Source of the DNA: Mucor racemosus
Lineage: Eukaryota > Mucoromycota > Mucoromycetes > Mucorales > Mucoraceae
DNA: 64,000 bases
Assembly (NCBI GenBank): GCA_027405735.1
Contig: JAPEHQ010000016.1
Coordinates: 682,001-746,000, forward strand
Direction: 5' to 3'
Part shown: positions 1-12,522 of the stretch, piece by piece
Layout of the letters: every line of letters starts with the position of its first letter
Position numbering within the stretch: the stretch's first letter is position 1
Translations under genes and position numbers: made by a program
Notes under the pieces: generated by a model
Seen by the model: only the letters and a program-made list of their open reading frames with translations
Database searches by the model: none
Told to the model about the DNA's origin: nothing

Positions 1-3000
1 TACAACATGATATCATCATCATTCAAATATTTATGTTGTTCATTTGTCCAACCTTGAAGTAATGCTGTCGTTCCCATGATTGAAAACGGAAGTAAATATT
101 TTGAATTTCGTTTTTCTTGTGTGGTTGTTGCGGCAATAGTAGTAGGATAAGAAATAGCGGTTGGTGAATCTAGTTCATGCATTGTTGCACTGGTAGGTGT
201 TAGCAAACAGTTCAAACTACTTATACTTGTTGGTCTTGCTCTTCTTTCCTCAATCTCGATTGATGATTTTTGTTGGTTACGCCAATGATGTTGGTGATCT
301 ACTACCCATTGATTGGCTAAATCAATTACTTGATCCGGTAATCGAGATTCAGATACTTCATAGCGATAGTTTTGTACACAGCGCTTCACTTGGAGCGCAT
401 TCAATTTATCGAATGTCTGGATTGTACTACTAAATAAAAGTGTATCGTCTAATTGAGATAAACACTGTAACAATTGTAACAACTGTACAAGTGGCTCAAA
501 TGATTGATTCAATGAACTTGGTAACTTTTCAATACGAACCCAATCTTCTAAAGCGGATAAATTCATTCGAACTTGTAATGCTTTGGATCGACATAAATAT
601 TTCTTGTACGTTAATACACGATTAAATATTTCGCAGGATAAATAATGAAAGAATTGCGCCATTGCTTGAATTACAATTGCTGGAGGAACGTGATAGGATT
701 GTAGAATGTGTTGTAAATCTGTTAGTAAATGTGTCATGGATTGGGGTGTTGATGTTGTATCATCTGTGTTATTCGATGATGCATCTAATGAATATTTTCT
801 CTCTGCTAGTTCTACTGGTATATTTGCTGCTGTAGACAAGAAATCGATTGATTTTCTATTGCTTAGGGTATGGCTACTTCTCCTGAAAAATCTTTGCCAA
901 TCATCTACAAAATCTACTTGATTTAATTCATGAATTGGCTCATAATCTATAACTGAAGGCAAGATCTTTTCAAGTCTTTTCTGTGATTCAGTTATAAAAT
1001 ATGTGTATGCTTCAGAAATTAATGCTGATAATGTTTCTTGAGCGTCTATAGTGGAAATGGATAACCCGGGATCCCTTTTCAAGTAACTGGACAACTGACA
1101 CATATTAGCAATCCAAAACGCCAATGTTTGTGTATCTCGAGAAGTAGCCTATATTTTATAGTTTTTATTAAATGTTATTAGATGATTGTGGGCCAAAGCA
1201 TACCTTGATAATTCTGGATAATTTTACAGCGGTTGTATTTAATAGCAGGGCTAATAATTCTCTGCTGGAACAATAATGAGCAAATCTAGCGCTCAAAAAT
1301 ACAACATTTGCAGGTTGCCAGAGCTCATTACTCAATGGACTTTTGTTGGCAAGTAATTTTATATCAGTAACATGGAGAGCATGGTCTAAAATATAGTGCA
1401 TTTCATCTTGGCTGAATACAAACATTTGATCTGCCAAGCATTGATTCCATGAAAATGTATTGGAAGACCTTATAGATGTTTCCCATCGCTTTATATCCTC
1501 TTCCTCTTCTTGTGTCATTATGGATGCGGCTTCTTTTTGATCGCGTTGTTGTTGTTGCTCTTTTGGTGGTGTTGCTATACAAAGTAATTGACTGAAATCA
1601 GGCGGTGATAATTTAGGGCTGTCAGTATTAATATTGCTTTTAATAGTATTACTAGCAGAAGACACAAATTTGGATTTTGTATGTTGGTGATAATTTAAGA
1701 AATGGTTATAACCATCTACAGATGCTTGATCATATCTATCGTTATGGGGTATACTTGTTGTATTAGGTGTTGGTGTTGTGGGTGATTCTAATGCAGGTGG
1801 AGGTGGAAGCGGAGGAGGAGGGGAGACAACATCAGTAGGAGAGGACTCTTCTTTAAGTAGCTCCTTTATAGATAACAAAGTAGGGTATTGATATACTGTT
1901 CTGGCATATTTTGTTTTTATAGATTTATTTGCACCATGTTTTAACAAAATCTCCACAGCCTCTAATTGATGCCCATGAATAGCCCAAATCAAGGCTGTCC
2001 AACCCTCTAATACAAAATGGTGAGTGTCCCTTTTTCTCACAAACAAACGGAATTATAAAAAAGCAATTTATAATTCGTGCGACCTCATAAATAGAACTTA
2101 CTTTTGTCTTGTTGATTGATCGCAATGATATTTTTTTGATTTATTACTAATAGTTTTAGGCATTGAATATGACCAAAATAAGCAGCATACATGAGCGCTG
2201 TTATTCCTGTTTTTTTATCATCTGTTTCGTTTATATTTATAGTAGTTGTCAATATCATACGCTCCATAGTATGTAGGTCGCCAATAGACGCAGCACGGTT
2301 GAACCACTTAATTAGCAAACGATGGCGGAGTTTTGTGTTGCCAGCTAGTATTTCATCCAAATTATAATGCTCATTAAAAACTGCATAACGAGAGTAAATT
2401 TCAACTAATTTAGTGTCATCAATGCCTTCATCAGCATCATTATTGTTTGTTATTATTGATGTTGGTTTTTTGGTTTTTTTCTTGGAGGATTTTCTTTTTG
2501 GTTTTTGTAATGAAAGTGGTGATGGAGACAAAATGAGAGGAGGAACAGCATCAATGTATTCTGATTGTTGTTGCTGTTGTTGCTGTTGAGCCGAGGAAGG
2601 TATAACAGTAATAGCATGAGGTGGTGGTGTGACAGGAGCTGTTGGAGTTGTAACCATACCGGATCTCGCAGCCGCATTAGTGTTGCGTTGATGCTTTTGT
2701 ATTGTTGTATTGGTTGACAATTGAGAAAGCATACTTGAAAATTGTTGAAAACTATCTGCAATTTTAGAAGATAATTCTTCTGGACTCATGTTGGAAGATG
2801 TAGGTAAAGGAGGAGGAGGAGTAGGAGTTTGAGTAATGCCATTTGAACTACTACTACTACTACGGCGATATTTGTTTGTAGTAGTACCTGAAGAACTACT
2901 TCTTCTCATTAAATCATGATGTGTTGCACTTGTATTAATTGATAAAGCAGACAATGATTTTTGCGAATTAAGCATGGGCCTTCGAGATGCAATGGTAGAT

Positions 3001-3038
3001 TTAGGTGCTTTTAATGCGGCTAGTTTGGATGTATCCAT
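1..3038 (-). CDS. DIL and ankyrin domain protein (3' end beyond window)
   Basis: Exons read as complement 3038-2102, 2006-1204 and 1148-<1, with introns of 95 bp (GTAAGT...TTAG) and 55 bp (GTATGC...ATAG) that keep frame. The N-terminus is low-complexity (Ser/Thr/Pro/Gln-rich, poly-Q near residue 155). Two ankyrin-type repeats follow; the first is seen as TGITALMYAAYFGHIQC, and the second, GWTALIWAIHGHQLEAVEIL, spans the first splice junction. After a Pro-rich linker the last exon encodes a helical region (FWIANMCQLSSYLK..., HVPPAIVIQAMAQFFHYLSC) that looks like the dilute (DIL) domain of myosin-V tails. Fungi have stand-alone DIL-plus-ankyrin proteins of this type, thought to act in trafficking or cargo binding; function here is inferred from the family. 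Start is the first ATG after stops. The C-terminus lies off the left edge. Confidence 0.85.
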
Positions 3039-3561
3039 GGCGATAAAAAAAAAAGAGAGGAGCGGATTTATGTTTATGCAAGGCGTGAGGTTATTTTCTT
3101 TTATGACAACAGATGATTATATAAATGAATGATAAATGGGGAAAAAGAAAGAAAGAAAGAAAAAAGGAGTATGCAACATAAAAAGAAGGAGAAATCCAAG
3201 GAATATGTTCAACTGTATCCTTTCTTGAGAGACAGTAAATAGAGAGTTACACTAAAAATAAAGCTTCGAGTTACAATGATTACTTTTTAGTCCCTGTTTT
3301 ATTTTACTACATATGTCGTTGATGATCTACAATTACTATTAAACAAATAAACTAAAAATTGTCGTCATATGTAAATGCTTGTATTTATATATTATATATA
3401 TATTGATTTATTACATATGTGTATTTATATATTAGATTATCTTTTTTGGCTTTTTCTTTTTTTCTTTTTTTTGATATGTGGGAAATGCACACAACTTTTT
3501 CTTCTTTGAACAACCCCAGATTTATGTTCCTCTCTCCCCCCCCCCTCCTTCTTTTTTTTTT
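3039..3561. other. Intergenic: 5' flank of DIL gene, 3' flank of claudin-like gene
   Basis: No gene seen. It holds a GAAA-type simple repeat near 3147-3166, long T tracts near 3440-3470 and 3550-3563, and a C run near 3537-3546. AT-rich spacer typical of this window. Confidence 0.6.
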
Positions 3562-4536
3562 TTAATAATAGTGATTTCCTTGTTGATAAGTTGTTTGTGG
3601 TTGATAAGTTTGATGTTGTGGTTGATGATATGATGGATAATTTTGTGCTGTAGGTGATGAAATAGCATGAGTATATTCATAATCATCTTGTTTTGTAGGT
3701 GTATTAAGATAAGTGGTTTGTGCTTCAAATGGCGATGTTGCAATGCCAATAGGCTTATGGTTATTTGTGCTTGCATTCATATCATAGTCATACAAATGAA
3801 ATGTCTCTCTTTTGTAGCTTTCAGATTTATATGTGAATAAACTAATAACAAAGCAAACCAAGGTAATCAAGATACATCCACTTCCAATACCAACTAAATA
3901 AATAGCTGGTCCCCATTGATGAGATAGCCCTTCTACTGCTTTTTCAAGTGTTGCTAATCCTTTCCAAAAGGTAACAATAACTAAAGCCAGACCTGCTGCA
4001 CCAGTAAAGAAAGCAAATAAAGAACTAAATGTACCGATAAATGGTATTATATTATTTTGGCGCATTCTACGAATTAATAATGAACCTATTTAAAGTTGTT
4101 TAATATATTGTATTAAATTATGATAATACATTTAAAACTCACAAACTAGGCCAAAAAATGCAAGAATTACTGCTGGCATGATAAGTACAATACCCTTAAA
4201 TGTTGTCAACTGAGCTCCTTTTACAACATTTGTATATGTCTCAACCATGGTTGAATTTGTTAAATCAGCACCACAAACATCTGCAAATTGATTAGCATCA
4301 AAAGAATAACCAGGTAATTTGGCTGAACAAGAATGAGGTGATTTTGTATTTTCTTTATAATATAAACACGAACTATATACACCATATCGTATAGATCTTC
4401 CATTTACTGCTTGATTGACTTGAACCAAATATATGTCTGGTAAAAAAGTGCTTTCAAATGTTGTGCCCAGATTTGCTATCAACAGTAAAACAAACGAACA
4501 TATACTGAATATAAGTGCTATGAAATGAAGTGCCAT
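3562..4536 (-). CDS. SUR7/PalI (fungal claudin-like) four-TM membrane protein
   Basis: Two exons, complement 4536-4143 and 4085-3562, joined across a 57-bp intron (GTGAGT...ATAG) to give 305 aa. TM1 lies at residues 3-23 (LIFSICSFVLLLIA). A cysteine-bearing extracellular loop follows with RYGVYSSCLYYK, then further Cys residues (SPHSC, FADVC). TM2 is near 115-133 and crosses the splice site (LAFFGLVCSLLIRR). TM3 (FFTGAAGLALVIVTFW) and TM4 (YLVGIGSGCILITLVCFVISLF) come next. The cytosolic tail is Tyr/Gln/Thr-rich. The G-x-Y-x-x-C loop motif and topology match the SUR7/PalI superfamily (eisosome and pH-sensing proteins). Which subgroup it belongs to cannot be told by eye. Confidence 0.7.
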
Positions 4537-5302
4537 TGTAATTTATATATATATGTATATGTATATGTAGAAGAAGAAGAGGAACAAGCAGAAAAAAAAA
4601 GAATTCCTTGTTGATATATATTGCAAATAAATTGCATTCTATAATGTCTTTGATCTATATAGATTATTTTAGGCTTGAGAAACTTTAGTTTATTACTGTC
4701 CTACCTTTGTGTATCGTCTTTATTGTTCTACATCTCTTATCATGTGCGATATATAATATAATGTGGCATATAAAGTACCTGCAGATTTGCGCTAATAAAT
4801 ATATGCATTCATATATTACCTTGCAGGTTCTGGATTTATGAAATTTATGAGTTCATGGTATTTTTTAATTCCGTCAATATTTCAACGAAAATGATATCTT
4901 TAAAGGATTTTCAAGGCACAACAAAGTTCAACAAGATCAAACGTAATCGCTGTGTGCATTTTAAGAGTATCTCAAGTACACTGATATTTTTAGTATTATG
5001 TAAAAAGCTTGGGTAAATGTAAATAAAATCACTGAAAAAGTGGGCTGTATTTTTTTTATCTCAGAATTCAACGTTTTCCTTGATTTTAAATCACCATATA
5101 CAAATATGGTGACCAGTAACTCAAAAAGAGAAATCAAAGCATATAAAGTAAGTATCACAAAAGAACTGTGTTCAATTAACTTTCAGACTTCTTAAGAGGC
5201 ATTCAAAGTTTTCTTTTTGTAGCTTCAAAATGCCGCTTTCAAAAAGTAATAATAATAATGCCATAATCTGAACAAGGATTTTCTTTTATTCCATATATAC
5301 AA
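4537..5302. other. Intergenic spacer
   Basis: AT-rich DNA with TATATATATGTATATG runs at 4542-4567 just upstream of the claudin-like gene on the minus strand, possibly its promoter region. A 65-codon open frame on the minus strand (4961-5158) has no family signature or splice support. Nothing else is seen. Confidence 0.5.
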
Positions 5303-6824
5303 TTACTTTGATGCAACTACAGTTCTTCTTTTACGTGGTACACCTCTACCATGATTAGGAGTCCATGGACCCAAACTATCATTAGCATAAAAGTCCATGG
5401 GATATACATCTTGCCATTCAGCCTTCCCTAACGCAATGGAAGCTTCATAAGGCGTTAACAATGGTTTAGGGAAAGCATAACCCCAATCGATTGATAGTCT
5501 AGGACATGCAATTTGAATCCATGCATCTACATCTTCAAATTGTTCTAATTTACCAGGGAAAATCTCAGATAGTAATACATTGACGGATTCTTTTCCTTGT
5601 TCTTTGATGCATTGTTCAAGATATTCCAAGATTTGTGGTTTACCTTGACGACCCAATGTACCCAACACAAGACCATATTTTTTAGCTTCTTTAGCCACTG
5701 AAATAGCATGTTTACGAAGCGAATGCATTTCTGTATGATCATATCTTTCACGAGTGAATGTTTTGCCATAGGGGTTGTATTGAAAAGCAGGTAAATCGGG
5801 ATTATGGATCATGATGGACTCTAAATGGAATCGACCATCACCAATACATACAATGTAATCCATATCTGTCAATTTAGGTGATGTACAACCCAAGATTTCG
5901 CCCGGTGATAAAGGCTTTGATTGAGGGATAAATACAGTGAAATCTTCTTCTAATGGAGCTTTGGATGCTTGTAATGCTGCTGCAAATTGAATGGTGCCGA
6001 CTAGAACAAGTCTCTTTCCCTTTTCAAAATTCTTCTTTACTGTGGCAATGAAATGTTGTGTATCGATGCCAATATCTACAAATACATATAAAGTTTCAAT
6101 GGTGGTGATATCGACGGGAACAAGACAACTGTGGCCATAATGGACTAGGAAATCACATCCTAATGCTCGTGCTGTATAATCGTCAACACAACATGCACCA
6201 TAAGTAACATCACCCATAATCAAAGTCTCTGCATCACAAAATCTATTTTATTTTTATATTAGATCATGTGCAATTGTTTCCTTGTCAATGTACTTACATT
6301 TCAAGGATATCTGCAATTAGACAAGCAAACATCATGAGACCTTCAGGCAATTGAAGTGCAACTAAAAACAAATGTCAATAAATGATTTCTGTTTATATTA
6401 TAGCTTGTTCTACCTCTCTTTGCTTTGGCTTTTCTAACTCTCCAAACAGTTTTATGAATTTCGAAATTGTAATTTGAAGGCATCTAAACAGATTTCATAT
6501 TAGTAATCATGACAAGCATTGCATGATTTATACATACAGTTTCAAGAGATTTGTTTAATAAAGGATCATTCAAGATTTCATCAGGTACTTGATTAGCTAC
6601 TCGATTGCTACGAGCTCTTGGTGCTTCTATTTTTTTTTCAATTATATAAGCAATAGTTATAACAAGTTAAAATGCAACTTACTTGCGAAACCAACAGCGC
6701 CATCTTCAATGGCACCGCCTGCTTCATTATTAGCATTTGCTGCTGCCTTTTTAGATCTTCCAACAAATCTCTTTCTAGGTTTCTTAACTTGTTCTGAATT
6801 AACAATAGGTTCGTCCTTTTCCAT
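5303..6824 (-). CDS. DPH1: Diphthamide synthase subunit 1 (3-amino-3-carboxypropyl transferase)
   Basis: Five exons, complement 6824-6683, 6626-6538, 6483-6414, 6361-6298 and 6242-5303, give 434 aa; all four introns are 52-56 bp GT-AG and the frame closes exactly. DPH1, with DPH2, transfers the 3-amino-3-carboxypropyl group of S-adenosylmethionine to the conserved His of translation elongation factor 2, the first step of diphthamide synthesis, using a [4Fe-4S] cluster. The three cluster cysteines are visible at Cys139 ([12 protein letters not shown]), Cys241 (GEILGCTSP) and Cys368 ([13 protein letters not shown]). The N-terminal [17 protein letters not shown] segment is also typical. Length is normal for the family. 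Intron 3 uses a less usual donor, GTAGAA. Confidence 0.95.
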
Positions 6825-6989
6825 GATGATTTGCTTTTGATTTATTAAAAGAAAAGAAAAAAAAATATATAGGGCTGTGTTGGACGAGAATTAGAATACT
6901 TTGAACAATCATAAGCCACTGAAACTTGGAGACACCAGGGGATATGTATTGCCTGTTATGCAGGAACTTTTTTGACAGCCATACTAAAC

Positions 6990-8720
6990 GCTTTCTAAGA
7001 TATACCTTAGACACTGCTAAATAAATATGAATTGATCGTATCGCACTACCTGTTCTTGAAATTAATTTTATACATCACAAAAGACCCAAAAAATACGTAA
7101 AATTCACTGCTTTTTTCTTGAAAACTGGGTCTCGTTTTTCATCCCTGCTCTATTTTTTTTTCACTAAATAACACCAAAAAAAAATTATATGCCAATGTAC
7201 CTGAGATGTTTAAATTTAATCCAAAAATGAGTATCCAGAAATATCCTATTTTTTGCAGTTGGTATTAATTTTCCAGTGCTAATGTTTCAGATTTTTACAC
7301 GTATTTCACTGCTGAAAATTAAAAACTTTGAGGCTTCATATCTCTACAAACCATTAAGCTATATTGGCACTTTTTAGTAATAAAACTTACTTGTTTTTAA
7401 GCGTTTTATAATATATTCAAATATAAAAAAATTCTGAGCACTTTTTTTTTTTTTTTTTTTTGGCCATTTCGTCGTAGATTACAAAATATTTGTTAAATTA
7501 CGTACCATGATTTTTACATGTATATCATAGATCTTGTTGCTCTCTTTCGGATTCAATTTAGGGTTTTTAAAAATATTGGTTTTTCGTAGAGATTTGCTTA
7601 AAAATAAGTAGAAAAAACAGTTACAATCCATATACAAAGTTACACTCCATAAAAACTAGAGTTACACTCCATAAGTTAAAATGGTTTTTTTTTCCAAAAA
7701 ATCAGATCTCCAACTTTTTTCCCGTGAATTTTTTGATATGTTGAGGTAATAATGGATCTTAATACAAAACAATGCTGCAATAAAAATGGTGCTATTCATA
7801 TATTTTTAGCTATTTTCTGTGCGGAGATAGAGCCGCTCAAAAAATTAGAAAGATATCAGAAAAATAAGCGTAACTATTGATTTTACTAAATAAATACTGG
7901 TTTTAACTATAATTAAAGTTGTTTGTCTATGCAATGAGTATACTATTTGTTAGACATAAACAAAGCTAAAATAAAAATTCAGGGATTGTAGTCCATAAAA
8001 CGCACCAAAAACGCATAAATCATTAATATCTCACCAGTAAATTATCGAAGCAGAATATCAGTCTTATAGGAATAGCAGTTTGCAATAATATATTTAGATT
8101 TGTTTTTAGATTTTTTAAATATATTAATTTTTGAAGGAGTAATGAAGATATGAATGTGTACGCTTGTTTTTTGACCCCAACCCCCATCCAAAAATTGCGG
8201 TTTTGGACGATTTTCAGAACAAAATGTAAACCCCGCTTATTCCAATTAGCATGATTCGATGCAAAATTTTAAGGGCTATAAATAACAATTAATTGCCTAT
8301 AGACTATTATTATACCATCTGTCGAATAAAATCGGAAAAACCAATAATTTTTTCCTCCGATTTTGGATTTTACGGCTTAAACTTAAAAAGTTGAAATTTT
8401 GATCCTTCATATCTCTGCACAAAATTAAGATATACGAACACTTCTTAATAATAACATTTACTTGTTTCAAAGCACTTTTTAACATATCTGAGTTTAAATA
8501 AAATCCGAGCAACTTTTTTTCATTCTATTTTCTTGATATTTTCGTAATCGATTTCAAAATATTCGTTAAATTGAGCAGCATTTTTTTTTACATTCATGTT
8601 ATCAACCTCGTTGAGCTCTCTTGGATCCAATTTAGCTTTTTTCAAAATATTGATTTTTCGTGGAGATATCCTCAAAAATGTGTACACGGAATACTTTTGT
8701 TTTTAGCTTCATATCTACAA
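6990..8720 (+). repeat. Dispersed repeat R, copy R1
   Basis: Shares long blocks with R2 to R5 elsewhere in the window, for example ATGTACCTGAGATG, GAGGCTTCATATCTC, AATAATAAAACTTACTTGTT and GTTGAGCTCTCTTGGATCC. A roughly 290-bp module occurs twice (about 7330-7610 and 8400-8690). Between the two lies a short tandem array with core GTTACACTCCATA (7620-7674, three units, the first diverged). No terminal repeats or target duplications were identified. Family identity is unknown. Confidence 0.75.
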
Positions 8721-8864
8721 TACTGTTGTATTCCACCTACTAGTATCATACATTATCACCTTCTACAGTATCAATACATCTTACAATCTATTGACTACGA
8801 CATGTATTGAAGTGCAAGTCTTGATATCGGATATAAGAAACTCCTAGCGTACCAAGTTTAATCC

Positions 8865-9225
8865 AGTAATTACCAAGAACGCTTGGACCACAATTATGAC
8901 ACCACATTATTTCATCCCAGCAGTTAACCAAACAAGTAGTTATCAAATCAACATCCAAGCATATTTAGCGCAGCATTGAAACAACACAACTCACAAGCTC
9001 TGCAAGAACGGTTAAATTATGATTGATCCATTTCAATCCATAGATTACTATCAAACAGATCCAATAGTTCAATAGTGCCTTAAATTACATCTCAGGATCT
9101 CAATGTCTAATCAATATAAAAGGCCATACTTTTACATCTAAATAAACGATATCTTGTTTTTATTATACAGTTGAAGAACTGATTAATTACTCATTCTTTT
9201 ATAATTGTATTCTTTTTTAAGTAAT
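8865..9225 (+). repeat. LTR-like fragment (copy inverted at 55245-55585)
   Basis: Matches 55245-55585 in reverse orientation over most of its length (ATCCAAGCATATTTAGCGC, CTGCAAGAACGGTTAAATTA, TCAATATAAAAGGCC). It has a TATA-like ATATAAAAGGCC at about 9116 followed by AATAAACG, the promoter plus poly(A)-signal order of a retrotransposon LTR. Ends are not clean and no target duplication was found. Confidence 0.5.
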
Positions 9226-9244
9226 ATTTATCAATCCTGAAAAT

Positions 9245-11275
9245 ATACGACAAATACAATTGATTGAGGGATATTTATATCAATAATAAGAGACTTGCGC
9301 AGTGAATTGGTTGTGGTGCAGTATCTCAAATCACCTAAATCATTTACTAGAAATCCCACTACTATCAAGCAAGAAGGCAGTGTAGCACCTGATAGTAAGC
9401 AATTTAAAATCGATAGTATACAGGTTTACAAACAAAATGGAATATATCCAAGTTATTACTTTTTAACAGCATAATTGAATTGCAAGAATAGTAGTGCGTT
9501 TAGGGGGTGGGGCAAAAAATATATTATTCTGTGAGCTTCACTAAATTACTTTGTACTACCCCCATACTTTCTAAATGGAACATTATGGCGAAAAGATTAT
9601 AAACCTTAACAAAGTAAACAAAATGGCACGCGACCAATTAATTAAGAAAAAAGGGTACATGATCAAACCAACGGAAAAGAAGCCCCCATTCGGAAACATC
9701 CGATATTTGCAAAGCGGGGTTTTCATGGTGACAACAATTGTGTGGGTGAACGATATATGATTAGTATAACAAATCGTCTTTTCTGAATACATATATACAA
9801 AGCAAAAACCATCAATGAATTTGATTCAATTCAATTAATTAATTCTTTTCTTCTGAAATATTTGCATGAATGTGGAGATCGAATAGCAATGTTGTTTATA
9901 TTTTCAGGTACTGTATATAGAAATTTATAGAGAAAATGAACCAGGTACTAGCTATATCGGTAAAACGTGTGTTGTTTAATAGATAAAGTTGGGCGAAATG
10001 CACTTTCAAAGAACTTGTAGTAAACAAGAGAAAAGAGCGTAAAAAACAGTTGTATTTTATTTAGCTCCACTCAAATTCGTCTCATCACGATTTGAAATGT
10101 TTTATTAGACAACTATAAATTATGAAAAGCCTTTACACTCTTCTAATCCGTTTTAAAGCAGGGTCAATACGTGTAAATATATATATATATATATTGCAAG
10201 AATTGGGTATAACAAGACACTTTTTGTAAGATTATCATGTTTCAAAAGTTGTTTTCGCGTAACTAATTTTTCGATCTTTGTGGTTTTCTCAATAGACAAG
10301 AGGGGTAAAAAAGATGCGAAATAACTTGGCAGAAGATGGTTGTAAAAAATTGGCTCAAATTCCATTTTAGAATAATGTTTTACAATGCTTAAATGATTAA
10401 ATGTTGTCTTTTAATTGCTCCCATGACAAATACAATGTTGTCTGTGCATTAGCTATTTTTGGAGGTTGGAAAAGTGTGTAACTTTCAAAAAAAAGATTGT
10501 ATATAATAGCAAGCAAAGGCCAAATTATCCTCTTTTTCTTTTCTTTTATTTCTGTATAATATTCATCTAACATTCATTTGTCAAAATGAGATTTTCAAAC
10601 GAAAAGATTGAAAGAGATTTTTCCAGAGCCGAAGACAATGCAGTAGAGCATTTTTTTGATGCCAACGATTATTTGGGACTTGGATTTGATGAAGATGATG
10701 AAGAAGAAGATATCTTCTATGAGAGCGAAGATAATCTTGGTAAAGACGAAGATGATGATAAGAATGCTGAGAAAGAAGATGCCAAGAATCAAGATGAGTT
10801 TGATGCCTATCTTGAGTTTTTCTTCCAAAGCGATGATGATGAAGAAAATGAAGAAAATAAAGAAGGAATCAAAGAAGAAGCTGAAGATAAAGAAGAAGAT
10901 AAAGTAGAAGAAAAAGTAGAAGAAAAAGCAGAAGAAAAAGTAGAAGAAAAAGTAGAAGAAAAAGTAAAAGAAAAATTAGAGGAAGCAGCAGCAGAAGAAA
11001 AAATAGTAATAGAAGACAAGAATATGGTTTACGTTTCTCTTGTAAAAGAGGACGTGGCCATACCTTGTCTTCTTGATCAAGATATCGAAATGATGGAGGT
11101 CATAGAAGATTATGACGAGGAAATGCCCGACGTTAGGGCCAATGATGAAGATGAGGAAATGCATCAGGCATTATATGAACACGAAAACATGCCTGATGTA
11201 TTCTATTAATATGAAGACATTGAAATGGTCGACAATGATATTGATGTTAAATATTCAGTGAGTTCTAAAGTCTTT
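9245..11275 (+). repeat. Left arm of a 13.2-kb inverted duplication
   Basis: Reverse complement of 20410-22430. The shared order runs from the outer end (ACAATTGATTGAGGGATAT) through TGGAACATTATGGCGAAAAG (matching 22075-22105) and GCGAAATGCACTTTCAAAG (matching 21665-21685) to the acidic-protein gene at the inner end. The arms are about 2.0 kb each with scattered substitutions and small indels, so the duplication is not brand new. It contains the acidic-protein gene at 10586-11209. Confidence 0.85.
10586..11209 (+). CDS. Acidic protein of unknown function, copy 1 (shortened)
   Basis: Single-exon frame of 207 aa, very rich in Glu and Asp, with no recognised domain. The conserved N-terminus reads MRFSNEKIERDFSRAED, then VEHFFDANDYLG. 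A Lys/Glu tandem tract (VEEKVEEK type) fills residues about 106-130, and the C-terminal part contains VKEDVAIPCLLDQD and DYDEEMPDVRANDEDEEM. Its partner at 20426-21064 is 212 aa. The two differ by amino-acid changes and by indels that keep the frame. Copy 1 ends at a TAA where copy 2 has GAA; related codons continue after the stop (EDIEMVD). A pyrimidine-rich leader with TATAAT at about 10555 precedes the ATG. It could be a nuclear or chromatin-associated acidic protein, but that is a guess. Confidence 0.55.
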   Translation: MRFSNEKIERDFSRAEDNAVEHFFDANDYLGLGFDEDDEEEDIFYESEDNLGKDEDDDKNAEKEDAKNQDEFDAYLEFFFQSDDDEENEENKEGIKEEAEDKEEDKVEEKVEEKAEEKVEEKVEEKVKEKLEEAAAEEKIVIEDKNMVYVSLVKEDVAIPCLLDQDIEMMEVIEDYDEEMPDVRANDEDEEMHQALYEHENMPDVFY

Positions 11276-11502
11276 TCAATTTTTTGAAATTTTGAATGAA
11301 ACTAGCCATAGCCTTCGCAATTTCAATCGGAGACACATGAAATTTCTATTCTAAGTAATTTGAAATATTTTAAATAATATGAAAAAAGTCCGACCTAATC
11401 ATTTAAATTTCCGCAAATACTATGTAAACTCAAAAACGGGTACATCATTGAAAGGGTTTTGGAAGCATTAGCAAAAAAAAATTGAAGTTTATTTAAACGC
11501 AG
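11276..11502. other. Spacer between left arm and Tc1 relic
   Basis: AT-rich; no gene or clear terminal inverted repeat of the adjacent Tc1/mariner relic could be identified. Confidence 0.4.
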
Positions 11503-12522
11503 TTAATAATCAATGCCGTAACCTTTTTTAATGAAAGCTTCCCAACGATTATCAGGCATACTCGAAATAACTTTTTGCCATCCCTCAACTGTTATTTTGT
11601 CATACCAAATCTCTTGTATTCTCTTCCAAAGATCATTCATGCCTTTTGGAGGTGTATCGTATTCGTTTAAGCGGATTTTCAATAACCTCCACATATTTTC
11701 AATGGAATTGAGGTCTGGGAATTGAGCTGACCATGACATTACCTTATATTCTTTTGTTTTGAAGTGTTCTTTCATTAAATTAGAGGTGTGCTTAGAATCG
11801 TTGTCTTGTTGAAGGATAACCGAATTACGACGCAACTTCAATTTTTGACACATGTCGTCAATGGATTTCTTCAAATTATCATCAACAATAGTTTTATATA
11901 GTTTGGAGTTTATATCACCTTCGATCTTGCACAACCAACCAACAACAGACCAAGAAATAGTGCTCCAAATCATGGTGCAACCACCTCCATGCTTTCTTGT
12001 TTTTTTGGTACGCGTAGGTTTTATCTCCTCACTATCTCTTCTCCAGCACCAAATACTGCCATCGGAGTTAAACGGTTAATTCTAGCCTTACCGGTAAATA
12101 TAACATGTTTCCAGTCCTCCAAAATCCAATCAATTCTGTTTTTACACCAGTGGAGGCGATCCTGCGCATTTTCATCACTAATTTCTGGCTTTTTTATCTT
12201 AGCTAATGCGCCTAAACCATTATCCCGAAGAGCCCTACGTACATTATTCGCACTGACATTAGCATGTAGATTACGACGAAGCTCTTTTTTGACTTGTGCC
12301 GCATTATCCAAGCCACCTTTGGTAATTTTATGGACACAATATCTCGTATCCGCAGTAGTGAGCTTAGATGGTCGGTCTTCTTTAAGTTTTTCTCGGTCAG
12401 GACAGGCCGTTTTTCCAGTACGACATACTGTGGCTTGACTAACATCTACACGACGAGCAATTTGCGATACGGAATGGCCTGACTTTAACCGAGAGATAAC
12501 GTCATTGCGTTTGGCATCCGAT
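11503..12522 (-). pseudogene. Tc1/mariner DD34E transposase relic
   Basis: Read on the minus strand, 12522-12070 gives the helix-turn-helix part (DVISRLKSGHSVSQIARRVD) and HWCKNRIDWILEDWKHVIF. About 12070 the frame shifts by one and continues as SDGSIWCWRRD to the end at 11503. The second and third catalytic residues are present with 34 residues between them (QQDNDSKHTS and NSIENMW). The first catalytic Asp is replaced: codon GGT (Gly) at 12090-12092 in VIFTGKARINRL. The N-terminus is cut off by the MITE at 12523. With a frameshift, a lost catalytic Asp and no start, the copy cannot be active. Confidence 0.9.

Noticed and set aside
4961..5158. 65-codon minus-strand frame with hydrophobic start
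   Set aside because: AT-rich composition explains it; no conserved motif, no splice partner.
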